Of a stretch of 64,000 nucleotides of DNA, positions 7,369 through 15,664 are shown one piece after another. The position numbers were made by a program, and so were the translations under genes. Position 1 is the stretch's first letter, and every line of letters starts with the position of its first letter. The notes under the pieces were generated by a model. That model made no database searches and was not told where the DNA came from. It saw only the letters and a list, made by a program, of their open reading frames with translations. Origin of the DNA: JAVVPO01 sp036655715 (lineage in GTDB: Bacteria > Bacillota > Clostridia > Lachnospirales > Cellulosilyticaceae); the NCBI GenBank assembly GCA_036655715.1, contig JAVVPO010000002.1, positions 1 through 64,000 of the forward strand, written 5' to 3'.

Positions 7369-9021
7369 ATGATATTGAATGGTATTGGGGCCTCAAGTGG
7401 TGTAGCGATAGGAAAAGTATTTATAAAGACTGAACAAGAGCTTGTCATAACTAAAAATAAAGTGCAAGATGTAGAGTCAGAATTAAAGAGATTTAAAGAA
7501 GCACAAATAAGTGCAATAAATTACTTAGATAACCTTTATCAAAAAGCAATAGTGGAAGTTGGAGAAGAAGAAGCGCTTATATTTGATATGCATAAAATGT
7601 TACTTGAAGACCAAGATTATATAGAAACTATTGAAAATACCATTAAAGATGAGATGATTAATGCAGAATATGCAGTTTCTGTAGCGAGAGATACCTTTGT
7701 GGATATCTTTGAAACTATGGAAGATGCTTATATGAGAGAAAGAGCTGCTGATATCAGAGATATTTCTGGGCGTTTAATAACTATTCTTTCAGGTATTAAT
7801 CAAATCTCTTTAGGAGATATTAATGAGCCTGTTATCGTAATAGCGAAAGATTTATTCCCATCAGATACAATTCAGATGAATAAAAAATATGTTATGGGCT
7901 TTGTTACAGAATGCGGAGGGAAAATGTCTCATTCTGCTATTTTGGCTAGAACAATGCAAATACCTGCTATAGTAGGTACAGAAAATGCTATGAGAGACCT
8001 TAAAAATAATGACTATATTATTTTAGATGGTAAGGTAGGGAATATATATGTTAATCCAACACCAGAAGAAGTTAAGTTTTGGACTACAAAGAAGAAAGAG
8101 CATGAAGCTTACAAGCAAAGCTTATTAACACTTGTAGGAACTAAAAGTATGACAAAAGATGGTATAGAAATAGAAATCAATGCTAATATAGGCTCTACAA
8201 AGGACCTTGAAGGTGCATTAGAAAATGATGCAGAAGGTGTGGGTCTATTTAGAAGTGAGTTCCTTTATATGGATAGTGATGCACTTCCTACAGAAGAAGA
8301 GCAGTTCATAGCTTACAAGACAGTACTTGAAGGTATGAATGGTAAGAGAGTTATCATTAGAACCTTAGATGTAGGTGGAGATAAAGAAATTTCTTATCTT
8401 AAAATAGGAAAAGAAGAGAATCCATTCTTAGGATATAGAGCTATTAGAGTATGCCTAGACCAAGTAGAGATGTTCAAAACTCAATTAAGAGCTTTATTAA
8501 GAGCAAGTGCGTACGGCCGTTTAGGAATTATGATTCCTATGATTATTTCTGTAGATGAAGTTAAGGCATCTAAAGCCTTAGTTGAAGAGTGCAAAGCAGA
8601 ACTTTTACATGAAGGAATGAGCTTTAGTGATACGATAGAGATAGGTATTATGATTGAAACACCAGCAGCTGCTATGGTATCAGATTTACTAGCTAGAGAA
8701 GTTGATTTCTTTAGTATAGGGACCAATGACCTAACTCAGTATATATTGGCAGTAGATAGAATGAATGCAAAGATTTCTCATCTTTATAATGCACACAATC
8801 CAGCAGTTTTACGTGCGATTAAAATGGTTACAGATAACGCACATGCAGCAGGTATATGGGTTGGTGTTTGTGGTGAATCAGCAGCAGATTTAAGTTTAAC
8901 AGAAACTTTTGCAGCAATAGGAATAGACGAGTTATCTGTGAGTGCAGGATCTGTACTTGAACTTAGAAAGAAAATACAAAGCATTGATGTAAGTGAGGCA
9001 AAGAAAAGCCTGAACTTATAG
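7369..9021 (+). CDS. ptsI: PTS enzyme I (phosphoenolpyruvate-protein phosphotransferase)
   Basis: A 550-residue EI, slightly shorter than the usual 570. The N-terminal HPr-binding and swivel domains carry the phosphorylated histidine H188 in GGKMSHSAILAR. The C-terminal PEP-binding barrel has GVGLFRSEFLYM, the arginine-rich PFLGYRAIR, GTNDLTQY and the catalytic cysteine in VGVCGES. EI takes phosphate from PEP and passes it to HPr. TAGGAG lies before the ATG, 15 bases after the ptsH remnant. The gene looks intact although its immediate partners are broken, so an HPr must be encoded elsewhere if EI works. Confidence 0.96.
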   Translation: MILNGIGASSGVAIGKVFIKTEQELVITKNKVQDVESELKRFKEAQISAINYLDNLYQKAIVEVGEEEALIFDMHKMLLEDQDYIETIENTIKDEMINAEYAVSVARDTFVDIFETMEDAYMRERAADIRDISGRLITILSGINQISLGDINEPVIVIAKDLFPSDTIQMNKKYVMGFVTECGGKMSHSAILARTMQIPAIVGTENAMRDLKNNDYIILDGKVGNIYVNPTPEEVKFWTTKKKEHEAYKQSLLTLVGTKSMTKDGIEIEINANIGSTKDLEGALENDAEGVGLFRSEFLYMDSDALPTEEEQFIAYKTVLEGMNGKRVIIRTLDVGGDKEISYLKIGKEENPFLGYRAIRVCLDQVEMFKTQLRALLRASAYGRLGIMIPMIISVDEVKASKALVEECKAELLHEGMSFSDTIEIGIMIETPAAAMVSDLLAREVDFFSIGTNDLTQYILAVDRMNAKISHLYNAHNPAVLRAIKMVTDNAHAAGIWVGVCGESAADLSLTETFAAIGIDELSVSAGSVLELRKKIQSIDVSEAKKSLNL

Positions 9022-9040
9022 GATAGATAGGAGGATAAGC

Positions 9041-9145
9041 ATGGGGTATGAAATACTAAAGATCTATAATAACAATGGAGTACTAGCCAAACAAGAAAAT
9101 CAAACGGTTATCTTGATAAGTAAAGGGATAGGCTTTGGGAAATAA
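9041..9145 (+). pseudogene. Truncated GlcT/LicT-type antiterminator (partial CAT domain)
   Basis: A 34-codon frame with AGGAGG before its ATG. It reads like the start of a CAT RNA-binding domain: LKIYNNNGVL followed by VILISKGIGFGK, as in GlcT (NNNV, GKGIGFGK). A TAA stops it at 9143-9145. In the same frame, past the stop, NGEIIS still resembles the CAT domain, then a second stop follows, so similarity ends near 9160. A full CAT domain has about 55-60 residues and the protein normally adds two PRD domains, absent here. It is probably non-functional. It lies directly downstream of ptsI, whose leader carries the matching RAT. Confidence 0.75.
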
Positions 9146-9146
9146 A

Positions 9147-9830
9147 ATGGGGAGATTATATCCCAGTGAATTTGCGTTATTTGGTTTATTACCAGCAGGT
9201 GCAGGTGTACCAACTAACTGGTTTTATGTTATTATAGTAGGGGCTATATTTGGTGGACGTTCCTATAATATCAAGAATCAAATTAATGATATTATAGGAG
9301 GTAATACAAGTGCCTACGAGCAAGGGGCTAAAGAAGAACAAAATAGTGTAAAAGAATCTCTGAAAGTTGTTAAAGAGGAAGAGATTTATATACCTATTAC
9401 GGGAAGACTTATGCCTATTACAGAAGTGCCAGATGAGGTGTTTTCACAGAAGATGATGGGGGATGGCTTTGCGATAGAGCCTGTGAATGGAGAAGTTTAC
9501 TCACCAGTTAGCGGAGAAGTTGTTAATGTCTTCCCTACAAAACATGCTATTGGGATAATATCTGAGGGTGGCCGTGAAGTACTTATTCATTTCGGTATGG
9601 ATACTGTAAACCTAAAAGGGGAGGGACTAAGAACTCACATTAAAGAAGGCGATAAGGTAAAGGCTGGAGATAGAATTCTAACAGTAGATATTGGGGCTAT
9701 TAGAGGGAAGGCTCCATCTCTTATTACACCTATTGTATTTACAGACTTACCAGAAGGACAAATGATAGAAATTAATAAAGGGCATGTTAATGCCAAAGAT
9801 AAAAATAAAATAAAAATAATAAGTAAATAA
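9147..9830 (+). CDS. PTS EIIA (glucose type) joined to the end of a truncated IIC domain
   Basis: About 227 residues from ATG 9147 (a TTG at 9135 is also in frame). Residues 8-36 (LFGLLPAGAGVPTNWFYVII) are the last membrane segment of a glucose-family IIC domain, 37-76 are linker, and 78-227 form a complete EIIA-Glc domain with H133 (TKHAIG) and the phosphorylated H148 (VLIHFGMDTV). Most of IIC and all of IIB are missing, so this is the tail of a ptsG-like gene after a large deletion. The EIIA part may still accept phosphate. Its start overlaps the stop of the antiterminator fragment, which could couple translation. Function in sugar uptake needs other IIBC proteins. Confidence 0.8.
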   Translation: MGRLYPSEFALFGLLPAGAGVPTNWFYVIIVGAIFGGRSYNIKNQINDIIGGNTSAYEQGAKEEQNSVKESLKVVKEEEIYIPITGRLMPITEVPDEVFSQKMMGDGFAIEPVNGEVYSPVSGEVVNVFPTKHAIGIISEGGREVLIHFGMDTVNLKGEGLRTHIKEGDKVKAGDRILTVDIGAIRGKAPSLITPIVFTDLPEGQMIEINKGHVNAKDKNKIKIISK

Positions 9831-9833
9831 CAT

Positions 9834-9876
9834 AAAATAGCAAGGATGCCTAAGTAAAGGCTATCTTTGCTATTTT
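9834..9876 (+). terminator. Terminator after the EIIA gene
   Basis: A 17-base stem with one bulge (9834-9850 with 9859-9875) is followed by T-rich sequence, four bases after the EIIA stop codon. Confidence 0.85.
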
Positions 9877-9937
9877 TAATTGAAAAAATCTTTAAAAGAT
9901 AGAGGGTATTAGTTTTTGTAGACAAAGGAAGGTCATC

Positions 9938-9966
9938 TTGATATAAAACAAGATAAGATATAAAAT
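9938..9966 (+). promoter_or_regulatory. Possible dinB promoter
   Basis: TTGATA and TAAAAT are 17 bases apart, 28 bases before the dinB start codon. The -10 box is not perfect, so support is moderate. Confidence 0.4.
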
Positions 9967-9993
9967 AAGATAGGATAAAAGGAGGTGGTTTAC

Positions 9994-11088
9994 ATGGAAT
10001 CTATGAGAAAGATTATTCATATAGATATGGATGCTTTCTATGCATCAGTTGAAGTGAGAGACAATCCAACTTTAAAGGGAAAACCTGTGATTGTAGGAGG
10101 GAGTCCTAATGATAGAGGGGTTGTAGCCACCTGTTCTTATGAAGCAAGAAAATATGGTATTCATTCAGCCATGCCATCTAGGACCGCTTATAAGTTGTGC
10201 CCAGATGCTATTTTTGTTAAAGGAAGACATGAGGTATATAAAGAGGTATCAGATCAGATACGAGATATATTTTATAGGTATACAGATAAGGTAGAGCCTC
10301 TTGCTTTGGATGAAGCTTTTCTAGATGTTACAGAAAATAAAATGGATATACTTTATGCGACCACAATAGCAAGAGAAATAAAAAAAGCCGTTCAAGAAGA
10401 GCTAGGGCTTATGGCATCAGCAGGAATCTCATATAACAAATTTTTGGCAAAAATTGCATCAGACTATAATAAGCCTAATGGATTCATGGTTATTACACCT
10501 GATATGACTCAAAAGTTCTTAGGTCAATTACCTATTCAGAAGTTCCATGGAGTAGGGAAGGTGACTGAAGAACAACTAAGACGTATAGGGATACGGACAG
10601 GTGAAGATTTAAGAAAACTAGAACTTAGTTATTTAGTAAGTGCATTTAATAAAAGAGGATATATTCTGTATGAATTTGCTAGGGGTATAGACAATAGACA
10701 AGTAGAGAGCCATCGGGATAGAAAGTCTGTAGGTGCAGAGAAAACATTTAGTGAAGACTTGCCTTTTGGAGAAGGGATTATAGAAGAAGAATTAATGGCT
10801 ATTGCGCAAAAGGTCGGAGAGCGATTAGAAAGAGCGAATAAGTGTGGGAGAACAATTACCTTGAAAGTAAAATACGATGATTTTCATCAGATTACGAGAG
10901 GATTGACATTTGATACACCTATTTATACAAAAAAGCAAATAGGTGAGCATATTAAGGAACTTATGGATAAGGTGAAAGTTAGAGATAGAAATGTGAGACT
11001 ACTAGGACTCACTATTTCTAATTGTTTAGATCGGGATGAAGTGGTTTTTGTAAATATTTCATTGTTTGATGAAGGATTTAACCTATAA
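9994..11088 (+). CDS. dinB: DNA polymerase IV (Y family)
   Basis: A 364-residue Y-family translesion polymerase. It has HIDMDAFYASVE (first catalytic aspartate), ALDEAFLDVT (second catalytic acidic pair), the KFLAKIASD finger segment, the helix-hairpin-helix KFHGVGKVTEEQL, and a C-terminal little-finger domain. The ATG at 9994 has AAGGAGGTG at good distance; an in-frame GTG at 9985 lies inside that ribosome site and is less likely. It is followed closely by a HAD phosphatase gene. No LexA box was recognised upstream. Confidence 0.95.
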   Translation: MESMRKIIHIDMDAFYASVEVRDNPTLKGKPVIVGGSPNDRGVVATCSYEARKYGIHSAMPSRTAYKLCPDAIFVKGRHEVYKEVSDQIRDIFYRYTDKVEPLALDEAFLDVTENKMDILYATTIAREIKKAVQEELGLMASAGISYNKFLAKIASDYNKPNGFMVITPDMTQKFLGQLPIQKFHGVGKVTEEQLRRIGIRTGEDLRKLELSYLVSAFNKRGYILYEFARGIDNRQVESHRDRKSVGAEKTFSEDLPFGEGIIEEELMAIAQKVGERLERANKCGRTITLKVKYDDFHQITRGLTFDTPIYTKKQIGEHIKELMDKVKVRDRNVRLLGLTISNCLDRDEVVFVNISLFDEGFNL

Positions 11089-11126
11089 ATAATAACTTAT
11101 AAAATGTAAAATAGGGAGGTTATGAA

Positions 11127-11774
11127 ATGTATAAATTAATTATATTTGATTTGGATGGCACGTTGTTAAATACACTAGATGACTTAGCAGCTGCATCTAA
11201 TTATGCTTTAAAAGAATTTGGGCTTCAAACTCATGAGGCTCAGAGTTACAAAACATTTGTAGGTGATGGCGTTTATAAATTAGTAGAAAGAATGCTACCA
11301 GAGAATCAGAGAGATGAAGAGACAAAGATAAAAGTAAAAGCGGTTTTTGATGAATACTATAAAGAGCATAGTTTAGATTATACAAAGCCCTATGAAGGTA
11401 TCTTGGCTGCTTTGGAACATTTTAAAATAAGAGGGGTAAAAGCTGCAGTCGTTTCAAATAAGCCTCATGCCTTCACTAAAACATTAGTTAGGAATATGTT
11501 CGGTGAGTACATACAAGTGGCTTATGGACAGCGTGAGGGGATTCCTACTAAGCCAAACCCAGCTGCGGTACTAGAAGTAATAGAGGAATTTGGGTATGAG
11601 AAGGAAGAGTGTATCTATGTAGGAGATACGGATGTAGATATTTATACCGGTAAGAATGCAGGATTAAAGGTTGTTGGAGTACTTTGGGGATTTAGGACAA
11701 AGGAAGAATTGATTAAAGCAGGGGCAGATTACATAGCTTTGGAAGCGCAAGATTTATATGAGATTATTAAATAG
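11127..11774 (+). CDS. HAD family hydrolase, phosphoglycolate phosphatase-like
   Basis: A 215-residue HAD phosphatase. Motif I is FDLDGTLLNT, motif II SNKPH, motif III the lysine of TKPNPAA, and motif IV VGDTDVDI. The cap between residues 15 and 90 is of the helical Gph/PpaX kind. Possible substrates are phosphoglycolate or pyrophosphate; sequence does not decide. AGGGAGG lies before the ATG, 38 bases after dinB, so the two are probably one unit. Confidence 0.88.
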   Translation: MYKLIIFDLDGTLLNTLDDLAAASNYALKEFGLQTHEAQSYKTFVGDGVYKLVERMLPENQRDEETKIKVKAVFDEYYKEHSLDYTKPYEGILAALEHFKIRGVKAAVVSNKPHAFTKTLVRNMFGEYIQVAYGQREGIPTKPNPAAVLEVIEEFGYEKEECIYVGDTDVDIYTGKNAGLKVVGVLWGFRTKEELIKAGADYIALEAQDLYEIIK

Positions 11775-11860
11775 TGAAAAGAAGAGGCAAGGACAAAATT
11801 TAAAAATATGATATAATAAGAGTGAGATAAACACATAATTTAGAGGTAAGGAGAAGAAAA

Positions 11861-12010
11861 ATGATAGATTTACTATTTTTAGGTATAGATGCTTGGCTCA
11901 TTTATATGGGAATAAAGAATCAAAATTATATTTTGCTAGTATTAGTAGCGGTTAGCTTGATGATAGATTTGATGAGTGCACTTCAAGTGCTCACACAGGT
12001 AAGATGGTAA
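11861..12010 (+). CDS. Small predicted membrane protein, 49 residues
   Basis: A short frame with AAGGAG ten bases before its ATG. The product has two hydrophobic stretches (LLFLGIDAWLIYMGI and YILLVLVAVSLMIDLMSAL) joined by KNQN, suggesting a helical hairpin in the membrane. A TATAAT box lies near 11815. I do not recognise a family. The good ribosome site and hydrophobic pattern make it a likely real gene. Confidence 0.6.
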   Translation: MIDLLFLGIDAWLIYMGIKNQNYILLVLVAVSLMIDLMSALQVLTQVRW

Positions 12011-12112
12011 AATTTGCTTGAAATGGGGGAGAATGATAGAAAATTATCCCTGTTTTAGGATTTATACTATATAATTAAAGAGACAAGATTTTACTCGAAG
12101 AGGAGACACACC

Positions 12113-12829
12113 ATGGTAAATAAAAAAATGGCAAATAAATATGTACCAGAAGTAACAAGCAATCTTAGAAAGAACTTTGTAAAAGTACCAGAAGAGATTG
12201 CAGATTGTAGTGGAATTCGTATCTTTGGTAAACGTATAAAATCCTTTATATTTACCACAGATGTTGCCATTATAAAAAATACAAATGCAGATGCAGTGAT
12301 TGCAGTCTATCCTTTTACTCCTCATCCGGCTATTACACAGGCGATTTTGTCTGTATCAGATATTCCAGTTATATGTGGTGTAGGCGGGGGACTTACTCAT
12401 GGGACCCGCTCTGCCAATATTGCATTACACGCTGAATTTCAAGGTGCAATAGGTGTTGTGCTCAATGCACCAACGCCTGATGAAACCATTATGTATGTAA
12501 AAGAACATGTAGATATTCCTGTTATTATAACAGTAGTAAGTGAGTTAACTGATGTAAGTGAAAAACTCAGAGCAGGTGCTGATATTATTAATGTAAGTGG
12601 AGGATCAAAAACTGTTCGTATAGTAGAGAAGATACGTAGTGAATACACTGATATTCCTATTATTGCTACAGGTGGACCGAATAAAGAGAGTATACTAGCA
12701 ACAATCAAAGCAGGTGCCAATTGTATTACATATACTCCGCCCACCAATTCTGAGCTGTTTAAGGCTAAAATGAAACTATATAGAGAATTTGAAGACGATA
12801 AGTACCATGAAGAACTAGAAGATAATTAA
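12113..12829 (+). CDS. TIM-barrel protein of unknown function
   Basis: A 238-residue protein whose alternating pattern fits an (alpha/beta)8 barrel: DVAIIKNTNADAVIAVYPFT, IPVICGVGGGLTHG, GAIGVVLNAP, IPVIITVVSEL, GADIINVSGG, IPIIATGGPN. The last two resemble the phosphate-binding strands 7 and 8 of this fold. Close relatives in Clostridia are usually labelled only 'hydrolase'; I cannot name the reaction. An AGAGGAG ribosome site precedes the ATG. A strong terminator follows, so it is probably transcribed alone or with the small membrane gene upstream. Confidence 0.7.
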   Translation: MVNKKMANKYVPEVTSNLRKNFVKVPEEIADCSGIRIFGKRIKSFIFTTDVAIIKNTNADAVIAVYPFTPHPAITQAILSVSDIPVICGVGGGLTHGTRSANIALHAEFQGAIGVVLNAPTPDETIMYVKEHVDIPVIITVVSELTDVSEKLRAGADIINVSGGSKTVRIVEKIRSEYTDIPIIATGGPNKESILATIKAGANCITYTPPTNSELFKAKMKLYREFEDDKYHEELEDN

Positions 12830-12844
12830 ATCATTGGAAAGTAA

Positions 12845-12895
12845 AAGAGGATATCTCAAATGCCTAGGTAGACTAGCCAGTTGAGATATCCTCTT
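12845..12895. terminator. Terminator between the TIM-barrel gene and carD
   Basis: A perfect 15-base stem (12845-12859 with 12881-12895) encloses a 21-base loop that contains its own TAG/CTA pairing. It lies between convergent genes. Confidence 0.8.
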
Positions 12896-12935
12896 AATAT
12901 TTGGAGAGTGTTTTATAATGTATAAAGCTAGAGTG

Positions 12936-13418
12936 TTAAGCGAGTAGAGAATCGAGTAAACAATTTACTTGATCTTTAGAAACATCTTTAATAAGACTAA
13001 TCTCATCAACTAAATATTTTCTAGCATCCATAAGCATAGATCTTTCACCAGCGTTAAGTGGCTTAGATTTTTGGATATGACTTAAATCACGGATAACTTC
13101 GGCATATTCTTCAAGTGAACCAGAAGAAATTTTTACCGTGTTATTTTTGAAGCGTTGCTTAACTGGAATAACTTCGTCTATTTGAACATTTTTTTCAGCA
13201 ATTGTAGAAAGAACCGCTTCGGCAGTAGGTAAGTCACCTATAGGACGAAAACGAGAGGAAGAAATACGATCTGTAGGAACCATAACCGTCATATTTCCAG
13301 TAAAAATTTTAATAATGAAGTATTCTTGTACTTTATCCAACATCGTTCTTTCTTCGATAACTTCTACAACTCCGCAACCTCTCATTGGGCAGAAAACCCG
13401 ATCACCAACTTTGAACAT
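12936..13418 (-). CDS. CarD / CdnL family transcriptional regulator
   Basis: A 160-residue protein. Residues 1-60 (FKVGDRVFCPMRGCGVVEVI, then ITIP-like TVMVPTDRI) form the Tudor-like RNA polymerase interaction domain shared with the transcription-repair factor Mfd. The remaining helical part would contact promoter DNA. CarD proteins bind the polymerase beta subunit and stabilise open complexes, often at rRNA promoters. AGGAGGTAG lies before the ATG. A promoter with TATACT lies upstream on the minus strand. Confidence 0.9.
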   Translation of the reverse strand: MFKVGDRVFCPMRGCGVVEVIEERTMLDKVQEYFIIKIFTGNMTVMVPTDRISSSRFRPIGDLPTAEAVLSTIAEKNVQIDEVIPVKQRFKNNTVKISSGSLEEYAEVIRDLSHIQKSKPLNAGERSMLMDARKYLVDEISLIKDVSKDQVNCLLDSLLA

Positions 13419-13455
13419 CTAATCTACCTCCTAAAGTATTGTACTTGTTTCTACT

Positions 13456-13484
13456 AGTATAACACGAAAATCTAAAAAAGCCAA
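13456..13484 (-). promoter_or_regulatory. Promoter of carD
   Basis: On the minus strand TTGGCT (13479-13484) and TATACT (13456-13461) are 17 bases apart, about 38 bases before the carD ATG. Confidence 0.6.
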
Positions 13485-13694
13485 ACTATAAATAATATCA
13501 TTAAATATATAGGGTGTCAATAAACAGTTTGGTAGAAAATAAATCTTATAATTTAGATAAATTTCCCTTTTTAAACTAAAGACTAAAATGAGCTAATTTA
13601 CAAGGGAAACACGCTAAATATAAGGCTAACAACTATCCGTTTGGGCATAATAAATTTAACTATAAAGTGTTGATTATAAAAAGGAGTAGATAGG

Positions 13695-14456
13695 ATGAAG
13701 AAAAAAACTAAAATGTTTATAAGTATACTTTCTTTATTAATAGGTATTGTAAGTTTTGGGTCAGAATTATCTGCAAAAGCTATAGAAGACAAATCTCGCC
13801 TAACAGATGCCAAAATAATGCCAACAGAAAAAATAGTTTATTTAACATTTGATGATGGTCCAACAGGCGCAGTAACCGAACAAATATTAGATGTACTAAA
13901 ACAGCAACAAGTGAAAGCAACTTTTTTTGTAGTAGGCAAAGAAATTACGCAAAGAGAAAAGGTTTTACAAAGAATATATGAAGAAGGACATGGCATTGGG
14001 TTACATACCTACAGTCATAATTTGAAAAAGATATATTCAAGTCCAGAGTATTTTATGGAAGAAATGAAACAAACAGAAGAAAAAATCAATAAAGTGCTGG
14101 GGCAAAATTTAGATCTTAAAGTAATAAGATTTCCAGGAGGAAGCGCTGGAAGACTAAATGAAGAATTTCTTCTTAAACTTCATCAAAATAATTATAAAAT
14201 ATTTGACTGGAATGTAAGCATAGAAGATGGTGTAAATCCTGATTTAGCCACTAGTAGAATTGTAGAAAATGCTAAAAAACATAAAAAGGATGCACATGTT
14301 ATTATAGTACTTGCTCACTGCAACTCAAATAATAAGACAACTTATTTAGCTTTACCGGATATTATTAAATACTATAAAGAACAAGGATTTACTTTTAAAT
14401 CTATAGACAATAATACACCAGAGTATTACTATAAGATTAAAAAAATTACTAAATAA
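13695..14456 (+). CDS. Polysaccharide deacetylase (NodB domain), secreted or membrane-anchored
   Basis: A 253-residue protein with a signal-like N-terminus (KKKTK then hydrophobic residues 7-22). The NodB domain has the catalytic TFDDGP, the metal-binding HTYSH, the RFPGG groove motif, and the late LAHCN histidine motif. Such enzymes remove acetyl groups from peptidoglycan or other polysaccharides outside the cell, often giving lysozyme resistance. The true substrate is not visible. AAGGAG precedes the ATG. It is separated from its neighbours by AT-rich spacers. Confidence 0.9.
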   Translation: MKKKTKMFISILSLLIGIVSFGSELSAKAIEDKSRLTDAKIMPTEKIVYLTFDDGPTGAVTEQILDVLKQQQVKATFFVVGKEITQREKVLQRIYEEGHGIGLHTYSHNLKKIYSSPEYFMEEMKQTEEKINKVLGQNLDLKVIRFPGGSAGRLNEEFLLKLHQNNYKIFDWNVSIEDGVNPDLATSRIVENAKKHKKDAHVIIVLAHCNSNNKTTYLALPDIIKYYKEQGFTFKSIDNNTPEYYYKIKKITK

Positions 14457-14591
14457 TGTTTATTTAATTGGATATTATTTATAAAAAATCTGCTTGAATA
14501 AATTTGCATCCTATATAATGACAAAAAAAGTAGAAACAAGGTGAAATATATGATAAAATAGCGTGACTAAATGAGGAAGAGGAATGAAAAA

Positions 14592-15545
14592 ATGAAAGAT
14601 AATACAAGAGCGTATGTGCTAGTTTTTGGCATATCCATTTATGATATATTTGGTTTTACGGATACAAATTATAGATCTTATGATTCAAATCCTGGAAGAG
14701 TAAAAGTATCTTTTGGTGGTGTATGTAGAAATATAGCAGAAAATATGGCCAGAGTAGGTATGGATACCAAATTTATCTCTATATTAGGTGATGATGAAAA
14801 AGGTAAAAGTATTATAGAACACGCTAGCACTATGAACATTGATATGAGTGATTCATTAGTTGTAGAGGGGGGCTCTACACCGACATATATGGCTATATTA
14901 GATGAAACTGGTGAAATGGTATCTGCAATAGTAGATGTTAAGATAGGGAATTGTTTCACTAGAGAATTTATTGACACTAAAGAAGAACTTATAAAAAACT
15001 CAAGCTATATGGTGTTTGATTCAGATAATCCGGGTATTGTAGAGTATATAACCAATAAATACATGGGAACTACTAAATTTATACTTGATCCAGTTTCAGC
15101 AGCCAAAGCACAAGCGGTTAAACATCTTATACCATATTTTCATACTATAAAACCTAATCGTTACGAAGCAGAAGTATTATGTGGATTTAAAGTGAAAACG
15201 CAAGAAGATATAAGAAAAGCAGGTAGATACTTTAAAGATATGGGTGTTGAAAATGTATTTATAAGTTTAGATGCAGACGGTATTTACTATAATAATGGGC
15301 AAGAAGAAGGTATTATCAAGGCAAATAATGTGCCAGTTGTCAATGTGACAGGGGCAGGGGATTCGTTTGTAGCAGGACTTGCCTATGGGTATATCAAAGA
15401 AAAAAATATAAAAGATACTGTGAAATATGCAGTAGCTATGTCAGTTATTACTATCTCTCATGAGGAAACGATTCATCCAGAAATGAGACATGATTTAGTA
15501 GAAGAAACTATTCAAAAGGTAGACTGGACATACACACAATATTAA
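14592..15545 (+). CDS. PfkB family carbohydrate/nucleoside kinase
   Basis: About 317 residues with the ribokinase fold: glycine-rich FGGVCRNIAENMAR near residues 40-55 and the ATP-site signature NVTGAGDSFVAGLAYG with its catalytic aspartate. The N-terminal pattern resembles pseudouridine kinases (PsuK-like), but the substrate is not settled. The ATG at 14592 is chosen because GAGGAAGAGG lies ten bases before it; an ATG at 14571 lacks a ribosome site. No PsuG-like glycosidase is adjacent. A terminator follows at once. Confidence 0.87.
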   Translation: MKDNTRAYVLVFGISIYDIFGFTDTNYRSYDSNPGRVKVSFGGVCRNIAENMARVGMDTKFISILGDDEKGKSIIEHASTMNIDMSDSLVVEGGSTPTYMAILDETGEMVSAIVDVKIGNCFTREFIDTKEELIKNSSYMVFDSDNPGIVEYITNKYMGTTKFILDPVSAAKAQAVKHLIPYFHTIKPNRYEAEVLCGFKVKTQEDIRKAGRYFKDMGVENVFISLDADGIYYNNGQEEGIIKANNVPVVNVTGAGDSFVAGLAYGYIKEKNIKDTVKYAVAMSVITISHEETIHPEMRHDLVEETIQKVDWTYTQY

Positions 15546-15555
15546 AAGAAAGAAG

Positions 15556-15599
15556 ATGCCCTAGCTTATTAATTGATAAGCCAGGGCATTTTTCTTTTT
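15556..15599 (+). terminator. Terminator after the PfkB kinase gene
   Basis: A 14-base stem with one mismatch (15556-15569 with 15576-15589), a six-base loop and a long T-run. Confidence 0.92.
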
Positions 15600-15664
15600 A
15601 AGGAAGAGAATAGGCATAGTACAAAGTACCTGTTGAATAAAATGCTTTTAGGAGGTGAATGATT

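Noticed and set aside
13562..13609. TTTCCCTT / AAGGGAAA pairing before the polysaccharide deacetylase gene as a riboswitch
   Set aside because: Only eight pairs with a 32-base loop, and no known ligand-binding core such as that of cyclic di-GMP riboswitches was recognised.
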